The notes beneath the pieces were generated by a model, which searched no databases, was not told where the DNA came from, and worked only from the letters and a program-made list of their open reading frames with translations. A DNA stretch of 9,051 nt from CBFDBF01 sp050295355. Lineage in GTDB: Bacteria; Pseudomonadota; Gammaproteobacteria; Chromatiales; Chromatiaceae. This document shows, in pieces, positions 1 to 5,986 of this stretch (the stretch's first letter is position 1; the number at the start of each line of letters is the position of its first letter). The position numbers and the translations under genes were made by a program. The stretch spans positions 1-9,051 of the forward strand of contig JBNKPL010000094.1 in NCBI GenBank assembly GCA_050295355.1. The letters are read 5' to 3'.

Positions 1-234
1 CGAAGAAAGTCCGAACTCTATCTTCTGCGTGTCGCACATAAGGTCGCCGTTGGTGGTCAGTACATGGGCAATGACTATGACACGACACGCTATATCGCCA
101 CTATGCCTATTAGCGTCTCACCCGCCAAGGAGGACTGGCAAAGCCAGCGTATTGCCTATCTGGTAGTGATGATCACCGTCATTGGATCGGCGGTTGCCAT
201 CGCCATCCGCAGAAGACGCAGGAAAAAGGCATGA
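1..234 (+). CDS. C-terminal part of an unrecognised membrane-anchored protein (5' end outside window)
   Basis: An open frame runs from base 1 for 77 codons to a TGA at 232-234, with no start needed inside the window, so this is the tail of a longer gene. Residues 1-50 of the visible part are polar and mixed. Residues about 52-69 form one hydrophobic segment (IAYLVVMITVIGSAVAIAI), followed by a strongly basic end of five arginines and two lysines. By the positive-inside rule this suggests a single C-terminal membrane anchor with the preceding domain in the periplasm. The stop overlaps the ATG of the next gene (ATGA, 231-234), so the two are probably translationally coupled and belong to the same operon. 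I do not recognise the family. A periplasmic partner of the downstream polyferredoxin is possible but is only inferred from position. Confidence 0.75.
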   Translation, partial: RRKSELYLLRVAHKVAVGGQYMGNDYDTTRYIATMPISVSPAKEDWQSQRIAYLVVMITVIGSAVAIAIRRRRRKKA

Positions 235-1211
235 ACGTACAACGTTTACGACTTATTGTTCAGGCGGTATTTTTTATAATCCTGATCTATGGTGGACTGT
301 TCTATATAGATCTGGGAAGCCGGTTGCCCACTTTTGCCTGCGCCTATGTTGATGATAAGGGTGGCGGATGTTTCCTGGTGGGGTTTCAGCATATGCTGTC
401 CCGGCCGTTCTATGAGTTTCTCGGCGATGCCGGAATTCGATTATTGAAAGCCATCGGGATCTTTGCGCTCTGGGCCATCGTGCTGAATAAGGCGTGGTGC
501 GGCTGGGTTTGCCCGTTCGGATTTATCCAGGACTTGATGACCAAGTTGCGTAATCTGCTCAACATTGACATGTCTCGTTTCGCCTGGATGACGCGCAAGC
601 GCTACAAGTCCGTAAAGTACATATTGCTGGCGCTGCTGATCCTGATACCGCTCGGCATCGGTAACTCTTTCTTTGGTTTGCCTAAACTATCCCACGACTG
701 GGGCGCGCCCTTTTGTCAGATGTGTCCTGGCCGGACGCTGTTGCCTATCTTCAACGGCGACTTTAGCGAGTTCTATATTGATTTCTCAAGCGGGCCGGGG
801 ATGCTGCTTACAACCCTGGCCATCCTGCTAACCGGGCTATTCTTTACCGCGGCCTTCACTAAACGGCGCTTCCTCTGCTCCTACTGTCCCATGCTGGCGC
901 TGATGTCTTTCTTTGACAAAATCGGCTTCACTACCCTGAAAAAGGACGGTCAGCGCTGTACCCGTTGCGGCAACTGTTCCCGGGCCTGCCCCATGGAGAT
1001 TCGCGAGATCGAAGAGGAGAAGACGGCAAGCAACCTGGTGACCCAGGACTGTATTCTCTGTATGCGCTGCGTAGAGGTGTGTCCCGAGGATGAGGCGTTG
1101 CAGGCAAAATTTCTTGGTATTCCCATATTCACCTCCACGGAAAAGGGATTTCTGAAGCGTCAGGGTTCCGTTGTAAAGGTAGATGTAGATAGAGATTCAA
1201 CACATGAGTGA
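231..1211 (+). CDS. NapH/CcoG-like membrane polyferredoxin (4Fe-4S binding protein)
   Basis: Predicted inner-membrane electron-transfer protein of 326 residues. Hydrophobic segments lie at about residues 8-26, 73-88, 127-147 and 190-209. Two membrane-flanking Cys-x2/3-Cys-Pro motifs, C90-x3-C94-P and C216-x2-C219-P, are typical of the NapH/NosR/CcoG group. The C-terminal domain holds two classical ferredoxin motifs (C243, C246, C249, C253-P and C274, C277, C280, C284-P), expected to bind two 4Fe-4S clusters on the cytoplasmic side. Further cysteines occur at C37, C47 and in C162-x2-C165-P. Family members usually move electrons between quinol and a partner. The next two genes encode an iron-sulfur reductase and its activase, so this protein is a plausible electron donor to them, which is inference. 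The start is the ATG at 231, preceded by AGGA at 220-223. The 3' end overlaps the next gene by 8 bp. Confidence 0.88.
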   Translation: MNVQRLRLIVQAVFFIILIYGGLFYIDLGSRLPTFACAYVDDKGGGCFLVGFQHMLSRPFYEFLGDAGIRLLKAIGIFALWAIVLNKAWCGWVCPFGFIQDLMTKLRNLLNIDMSRFAWMTRKRYKSVKYILLALLILIPLGIGNSFFGLPKLSHDWGAPFCQMCPGRTLLPIFNGDFSEFYIDFSSGPGMLLTTLAILLTGLFFTAAFTKRRFLCSYCPMLALMSFFDKIGFTTLKKDGQRCTRCGNCSRACPMEIREIEEEKTASNLVTQDCILCMRCVEVCPEDEALQAKFLGIPIFTSTEKGFLKRQGSVVKVDVDRDSTHE

Positions 1212-2484
1212 ACAAAAAGAGTTGTCGCGCCGCGAAAGACTGGCCAACAAGGTCCGGATCAATCTCGCCATGACGGTGCGCGAAATTATGGATCCCATCC
1301 TGGAGGATGATAACCGTCCGGCGAACATGGCCTATTTCGACCGTATCTTTGAAAGTTTCGAGCATGGCGGCATGGAAACGGTGCAGCCGAGAAAGGGCGA
1401 GAAACTGATCGGCACCTACTGTCTGTTCGTGCCGGAAGAGCTGATTTACGCCGCGGGCGCACGGCCCGTGCGCCTCTGTTCCGGCGCCTATGAGACCGTG
1501 GAGATCGGTGAGGATTATCTGCCCGAGGTCTCCTGCCCCATGGTCAAATCGGAACTCGGATTTTCCGCGCTGCCCGTGCTTTCCTTTTTCCAGCAGGCGG
1601 ATCTGGTGGTGGTTCCCGGGAGCTGCGACTGGAAGGTCAAAATGGCCGAGATCCTGAAGGAGTTTACCTCGGTGCATATGATGGATATGCCGCGGGTGAA
1701 GGAGGAGGAGTCCTCCCGCGCCTTTTGGCATGAAGAGGTCAAGCGCTTTAAAAAGGTGATTGAGAAGACCACCGGCACCCGTATCACCCGCCGCAGTTTG
1801 AAGCAGGCGATCCGAATGATCCACCGCGCCCAGGCCCAGTTTCATCGTTTCCATGATTTGCGCAAACATGTGCCTGCCGTGATCTCAGGCCGCGATGCCC
1901 TGGAGGTGATGAACGCCTATTTCTATGATCATGCGGAGGACTGGACAGAAGCCGTATCGAAGCTGAATGATGAGCTGGAGGCGCGCGTCCGGGAGCAGAA
2001 ACAGGTGGCCCCGGAGAGCGCGGCGCGCATTATGCTCACGGGTTCGCCGATGGTGTTTCCCAACTGGAAGGTGCCTACCATCATTGAAGAACTGGATGGC
2101 GTTCTGGTGGCGGATGAGTTTTGTACCTCCAACCGCTATCTGAACGATATGGTGGCGGTGGATGAGGGTTCCATGTCCGATATGGTCTATGCCATTGCGG
2201 AACGCTATCTGCTGCCTTCCACCTGTCCCATCTTCTCCACTACCATCGACCGCCGCGATCGTCTGTTGCAGTTGATTGATGACTATAAGGTGGAAGGGGT
2301 GATCTATCACATATTGAAGGGGTGCCACCCCTACGATGTGGAGACCAAGTTTATTGAGAAGATGATGGAGGAGAAGGGTGTTCCCATGCTGAAGATCGAG
2401 ACAGATTACAGCCCGCAGGATGTGGAACAGCTACGCACCCGTATCGAAGCCTTCCAGGAAACATTGAAAGGAAGAAGAAACTGA
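1204..2484 (+). CDS. Double-cubane-cluster-type reductase (YjiM-like), 2-hydroxyacyl-CoA dehydratase D-component fold
   Basis: Soluble 426-residue protein of the HgdB/BcrB/FldBC family, which carries iron-sulfur clusters and is reduced by an ATP-driven activase. The N-terminal half has a G70-T-Y-C73 motif followed by VPEELIYAAGARPVRLC (C92), then V-S-C111-P and G-S-C141-D. The C-terminal half has E-F-C307, S-T-C341-P and G-C374-H-P. Classical dehydratase subunits use three cysteines per 4Fe-4S cluster and work as heterodimers encoded by adjacent genes. Here no second subunit is present, and cysteines are spread through both halves, as expected for a homodimeric double-cubane [8Fe-9S] protein (DCCP; E. 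coli YjiM belongs to this group). Known DCCP chemistry is ATP-dependent reduction of small molecules such as acetylene, with no settled physiological substrate. The ATG at 1204 lies inside the previous gene with only a weak ribosome site, so coupled translation is likely. A single-subunit CoA dehydratase remains possible. Confidence 0.85.
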   Translation: MSEQKELSRRERLANKVRINLAMTVREIMDPILEDDNRPANMAYFDRIFESFEHGGMETVQPRKGEKLIGTYCLFVPEELIYAAGARPVRLCSGAYETVEIGEDYLPEVSCPMVKSELGFSALPVLSFFQQADLVVVPGSCDWKVKMAEILKEFTSVHMMDMPRVKEEESSRAFWHEEVKRFKKVIEKTTGTRITRRSLKQAIRMIHRAQAQFHRFHDLRKHVPAVISGRDALEVMNAYFYDHAEDWTEAVSKLNDELEARVREQKQVAPESAARIMLTGSPMVFPNWKVPTIIEELDGVLVADEFCTSNRYLNDMVAVDEGSMSDMVYAIAERYLLPSTCPIFSTTIDRRDRLLQLIDDYKVEGVIYHILKGCHPYDVETKFIEKMMEEKGVPMLKIETDYSPQDVEQLRTRIEAFQETLKGRRN

Positions 2485-2485
2485 T

Positions 2486-3289
2486 ATGAGTTATTACGTC
2501 GGTATTGATATCGGGTCGGCCACCACCAAGGTGGCGTTGCTGAATGATGAGGCGATCCTGGGTCACAAAGTGGTGCTTACCGGGGTGCATTGCGAGGAGA
2601 CCGCCCGCGAGGCGCTTGACTCCCTGCTGCCGCAGTTTGATCTTACCTTTGAAGATATTAAAAGCGTCACCTCCACGGGCTATGGCCGCCGGCTGGTCAA
2701 GTTCGCCAATAGCACCATCAGTGAGATCAGCGCCAATGTGAAAGGCGCTCTCTGGTATGGCGCGCAGTCTGGGGGGCAGGTGCGGACGATCATCAACATT
2801 GGCGGCCAGGACAGCAAGGTGATTTCCGTGGATGACCAGGGGGTGACCAAGAATTTCGCCATGAACGATAAATGCGCCGCCGGGACCGGACGTTTCCTGG
2901 AAACCCTGGCGCGTATTCTGGAGATCAATGTGGTTGATCTTGGCGAGATTGCGCTGGAAGCGGATGTACCGATTCGTATCAACTCCACCTGCACGGTATT
3001 TGCCGAGTCGGAGATCATCTCGCTGATTGCGCGCAAAAAGCAGAAAAGTGAGATCATCGCGGGCGCCCATTATGCGATTGCCAAGCGGCTCAGCCGCATG
3101 ACCAAGCGGGTGGGTACGGTTGATAAGGTCTTTTTTGACGGCGGTCCAGCCCTAAACAAGGGTCTCGTTAAAGCGCTGGAGGATGAACTCGCAACCGATA
3201 TCTATGTGCCGCCTGAGGTGCCTCAGGTTACCACGGCGGTCGGTGCGGCCCTCATCGCCAGGGATGAGTTCAAAAATGGGAACACCTGA
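2486..3289 (+). CDS. BadF/BadG/HgdC-family ATP-dependent activase (DCCP reductase, YjiL-like)
   Basis: ASKHA-fold ATPase of 267 residues that binds one 4Fe-4S cluster between two monomers and passes one low-potential electron to its partner protein when ATP is hydrolysed. Visible motifs are the phosphate-1 loop G6-I-D-I-G-S-A-T-T-K15, G106-G-Q-D-S-K111, the cluster motif N127-D-K-C130-A-A-G-T-G-R-F-L-E, the second cluster cysteine C169 in S-T-C-T-V-F-A-E-S-E, and a C-terminal F-D-G-G-P-A-L-N nucleotide motif at 217-224. The 39-residue spacing of C130 and C169 agrees with the family pattern. Length is normal (about 260 residues). The ATG at 2486 follows the previous stop by one base, and a good purine-rich ribosome site (GGAAG, 2470-2474) lies inside the end of the upstream gene. 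Adjacency makes the 426-residue iron-sulfur protein its obvious target. Confidence 0.92.
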   Translation: MSYYVGIDIGSATTKVALLNDEAILGHKVVLTGVHCEETAREALDSLLPQFDLTFEDIKSVTSTGYGRRLVKFANSTISEISANVKGALWYGAQSGGQVRTIINIGGQDSKVISVDDQGVTKNFAMNDKCAAGTGRFLETLARILEINVVDLGEIALEADVPIRINSTCTVFAESEIISLIARKKQKSEIIAGAHYAIAKRLSRMTKRVGTVDKVFFDGGPALNKGLVKALEDELATDIYVPPEVPQVTTAVGAALIARDEFKNGNT

Positions 3290-3984
3290 TGGAGATGTCT
3301 CCTGAATTACAGGCCCATCTCAATCTATTGCATGGATTCGGAAGCGTCTATCTGGGTGTGCTGGTTATGGGGCTCTTTTATGGCCTTACCATGTGCAACT
3401 TTTCCTGTATTCCATTGATTGGCCCTTATATCTTCGGCACCCAGGGGGGATTCAGCCGCGGATTTGATGCTACCGCGATTTTTGTCCTTACCAGAGTGGC
3501 GACATATACCCTGCTGGGCGGTCTTTCTGGAATGGTTGGCAGGGTGGCACTGGAAAGTCTGGATACCGCCTGGCTGCTCACTCTCGCGGGCGGCCTGATT
3601 GTGGTTATCAGCGGGAGGGTGATATTCAAGTCCAGATCGGCCTGTCAAAAGTCGCAACAGATCCAGGGGCCAGAGCGGCGCACCTGGGTGCATATGATGA
3701 CGCTGGGTTTTTCCACCAGCCTGATGCCCTGTCTTCCCCTGTCGGCCGTGCTGCTCTATGCCGCCACCACCCAGTCGTTCCTGACCGGCTGTGCATTGGC
3801 ACTGATGTTCGGCATCGGCACCTCGGCGTCGCCGCTCTATTATATTGGGGGCGCGGCGGGCTGGCTTTCCGAGAAGATTCGCATGGAGATTCCGCGTTAC
3901 AATAACCTGATGCGGATCATCAGCGGGATCATTCTTGCGCTATTCGGAATGCGCTTGCTGATCATGGGTGGCATCCTTGTGTAG
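3289..3984 (+). CDS. TauE/SafE- or CcdA/DsbD-like six-TM membrane protein
   Basis: Hydrophobic protein of 231 residues with about six membrane segments in two pseudo-symmetric halves. Each half opens with a related motif: C36-N-F-S-C40-I-P-L-I-G-P in the first, and S-L-M-P-C148-L-P-L-S-A-V-L in the second. The paired C-x-P motifs resemble the two redox cysteines of CcdA and the DsbD membrane domain, which move electrons across the inner membrane, and the protein also fits the loosely defined 'sulfite exporter TauE/SafE' or UreH-like group. A hydrophilic loop at about 114-133 separates the halves. The TGATG at 3287-3291 couples it to the activase gene by a 1 bp overlap. ATG at 3295 is an alternative start two codons later. 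Substrate is not determinable from sequence; thiol redox supply, metal handling or sulfur-anion export are all possible. The module resembles the arrangement around CcoG-type genes, where a TauE/SafE-like gene is often found. Confidence 0.75.
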   Translation: MEMSPELQAHLNLLHGFGSVYLGVLVMGLFYGLTMCNFSCIPLIGPYIFGTQGGFSRGFDATAIFVLTRVATYTLLGGLSGMVGRVALESLDTAWLLTLAGGLIVVISGRVIFKSRSACQKSQQIQGPERRTWVHMMTLGFSTSLMPCLPLSAVLLYAATTQSFLTGCALALMFGIGTSASPLYYIGGAAGWLSEKIRMEIPRYNNLMRIISGIILALFGMRLLIMGGILV

Positions 3985-4007
3985 GAATAATTACTGAGGC
4001 ATTAATA

Positions 4008-5285
4008 ATGGTCCATATCACGCCCTCGACGGATGAAATCAAAAATAAACTGGGTCTCGGGCAAGCAGCAGGACGCAAAAAGCTATTGTGGCTGGTCATG
4101 GCGGCGCTGATATTTGTCGGCATTACCGCCTTTGCCCTCTACCCGAACAACAAGGAAGTGGATATCCAGTATGAAACCGTCCAGCCCGAGCGTGGGGAAC
4201 TGGTGGTAAAGGTGAACGCCACTGGAACCATCAAGCCCGTGAATCAGGTGGATGTGGGAAGTGAGTTGTCGGGGACGGTCCGGGTTATCAAGGTTGACTT
4301 TAACGACCAGGTGTCGAATGGACAGATTCTCGCGCAACTGGATACAGAGCAGCTTGAGGCCCGCGTGGTTCAGGCCCGCGCCACCTTCGATATGGCCAAG
4401 GCAAAACTGCTGGAGAGCGAGGTAACCCTGTTTGAGATGCAGCGGCAACTGGAGCGTTGCCAGAAGCTGAGCAAGAAAAAGCTCTGTTCTCCGCAGGAGA
4501 TGGATACCGCGAATGCCGCCTATCGCCGCGCCATGGCCTCTCATGCCAGCGCCAATGCCCAGGTGGCCCAGGCCGAAGGGGTTCTCAACGTCGATGAGAA
4601 CAATCTGAAAAAGGCGATCATCCGTTCACCCATCAATGGGGTCGTGCTGTCCAGGAGCATCGAGCCGGGACAGACCGTTGCGGCCTCTTTTCAAACCCCC
4701 GTTCTTTTTACCCTGGCCGAGGATCTGCGCCAGATGAATCTGCATGTGGATATCGATGAGGCCGATGTAGGGCAGATTCGCGATGGTTTGAAGGCGAGCT
4801 TCACCGTGGACGCCTATCCGGGTAAACGCTTTCCAGCGGTGATCACCGAAGTTCGCTTTGCACCGCGCAATGAAAGCGGGGTGGTGACCTATGAGGCGGT
4901 TCTGGAGGTGGAGAATCGGGACCTGTTGCTGCGCCCCGGCATGACCGCCAGCGCCGACATCATCACCCATCATGTGGAGGATGCCCTGCTGGTGCCTAAC
5001 AGCGCCCTGCGTTTCAATCCGGCCAATGGCGCAAAGAAGAAGGAGGCTAACAGGAGCGTCCTGGCCGCCAGCATGTCTTGGCATCCGAGAAGCGCCCAGA
5101 AAAAACGGCCGGGCAAGATCAAGCTTAAGGATGGACAGGCGCAGGTGTGGACCCTGCGCGATGGCGAACCCGCCCCCCTGTCGGTCACACTGGGTCTATC
5201 GGACGGGCGGCAAACACAGATTCTTTCGGGCGAGATGGATGAAAATGTGGAGTTGCTGACGGGCGTGGCCGGACCCGCGCGATGA
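4008..5285 (+). CDS. MacA-like periplasmic adaptor (HlyD/RND-type membrane fusion protein)
   Basis: 425-residue adaptor linking the inner-membrane ABC transporter to an outer-membrane channel. A membrane anchor lies at about residues 24-45. The lipoyl half-motifs surround a helical hairpin at about 112-200: the first at about 76-112 (VGSELSGTVRVIKVDFNDQV), the second at about 200-235 (IIRSPINGVVLSRSIEPGQ). Beta-barrel and membrane-proximal domains follow. The hairpin tip has R150-x3-L154-x6-S161, which matches the TolC-docking motif of AcrA-type adaptors. Two cysteines, C151 and C160, flank that tip. A basic, low-complexity stretch at about 338-373 interrupts the membrane-proximal domain. The start is supported by GAGG at 3996-3999, 8 bases before the ATG. 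It lies 23 bp after the previous gene with no terminator, and its stop overlaps the next gene (ATGA, 5282-5285). The exported substrate is unknown. Confidence 0.88.
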   Translation: MVHITPSTDEIKNKLGLGQAAGRKKLLWLVMAALIFVGITAFALYPNNKEVDIQYETVQPERGELVVKVNATGTIKPVNQVDVGSELSGTVRVIKVDFNDQVSNGQILAQLDTEQLEARVVQARATFDMAKAKLLESEVTLFEMQRQLERCQKLSKKKLCSPQEMDTANAAYRRAMASHASANAQVAQAEGVLNVDENNLKKAIIRSPINGVVLSRSIEPGQTVAASFQTPVLFTLAEDLRQMNLHVDIDEADVGQIRDGLKASFTVDAYPGKRFPAVITEVRFAPRNESGVVTYEAVLEVENRDLLLRPGMTASADIITHHVEDALLVPNSALRFNPANGAKKKEANRSVLAASMSWHPRSAQKKRPGKIKLKDGQAQVWTLRDGEPAPLSVTLGLSDGRQTQILSGEMDENVELLTGVAGPAR

Positions 5286-5986
5286 ACGCCGATCCCCTGA
5301 TCGAATTCCGGTCGGTTTCCCGAACCTACGGCCAGGGGCAGGCCGAGATCCTGGCCCTGGATGATGTGGATTTGACGGTGTATCCGGGTGAGTTTGTCGC
5401 CATCATGGGCAGCAGCGGCTCGGGAAAATCCACCTGCATGAATCTTATCGGTTGTCTCGATAGCCCCTCGTCGGGCGAGTATCGCTTTCAGGGCGTCAAC
5501 ACGGGACAGCTCTCCAACGATCAGCGCGCGTTGCTGCGGCGCAACTTTCTCGGCTTTGTGTTCCAGGGCTTCAACCTGCTGGATCGCACCACCGCCCTGG
5601 AGAATGTGGAACTGCCCCTGATCTACCGCGGTATGTCGAGAGAGAAGCGTCACGCGATGGCGCTGAATGCGCTCGGCAAGGTGGGCCTGGAGGACAGGGC
5701 CCAGCATACGCCCGCCGAACTCTCCGGCGGGCAGCAACAGCGGGTCGCCATCGCGCGCGCCATTGTGACCAATCCCGCCATCCTGCTGGCGGATGAACCC
5801 ACGGGTAACCTCGATACCCAGCGCAGCCATGAATTCATGCAACTGCTGGTGGAACTCAATAAGGAGGAGGGGTTGACCGTGGTGATGGTTACCCATGAAG
5901 CGGACATGGCGGGGTATGCGCAACGAATCATCCATTTTCTGGATGGCAAGATCGAGTCGGATCAGAGCGTGGAGGCGGCTAGCTGA
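5282..5986 (+). CDS. MacB/LolD-type ABC transporter ATP-binding protein
   Basis: Complete 234-residue cytoplasmic nucleotide-binding subunit. Motifs in order: Walker A G43-S-S-G-S-G-K49-S-T51, Q-loop Q95 in FVFQGFNLL, signature L147-S-G-G-Q151, Walker B I167-L-L-A-D-E172 followed by PTGNLD, and switch histidine H205 in VTHE. The PTGNLD and FQxFNLL wording is characteristic of the MacB/LolD/FtsE branch (type VII, mechanotransmission transporters). It differs from E. coli MacB in being a separate polypeptide rather than fused to the permease; that split form is common in bacteria. It overlaps the adaptor gene by 4 bp and the permease gene by 1 bp (TGATG, 5984-5988), so the three should be made together. 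All catalytic residues are present, so it should be active. Confidence 0.94.
   Translation: MNADPLIEFRSVSRTYGQGQAEILALDDVDLTVYPGEFVAIMGSSGSGKSTCMNLIGCLDSPSSGEYRFQGVNTGQLSNDQRALLRRNFLGFVFQGFNLLDRTTALENVELPLIYRGMSREKRHAMALNALGKVGLEDRAQHTPAELSGGQQQRVAIARAIVTNPAILLADEPTGNLDTQRSHEFMQLLVELNKEEGLTVVMVTHEADMAGYAQRIIHFLDGKIESDQSVEAAS

Noticed and set aside
231..1211. Assignment as CcoG of a cbb3 oxidase cluster or NapH of a nitrate reductase cluster
   Set aside because: No ccoNOP, ccoI, napA, napG or nos genes are in the window, so only the general family can be supported.
1129..1869. Minus-strand frame of 246 codons opposite the iron-sulfur reductase gene
   Set aside because: It is the antisense of a conserved coding region, His- and Leu-rich, without a ribosome site or family resemblance.
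1204..3289. Classical (R)-2-hydroxyacyl-CoA or benzoyl-CoA dehydratase/reductase operon
   Set aside because: Those need two or more different catalytic subunits and usually CoA-handling genes nearby; only one catalytic subunit and no CoA enzymes are present.
4970..5935. Long open frame (321 codons) on the minus strand across the adaptor and ATPase genes
   Set aside because: The plus strand holds textbook ABC motifs throughout; the minus frame spans two real genes, has antisense-like composition and no domain.
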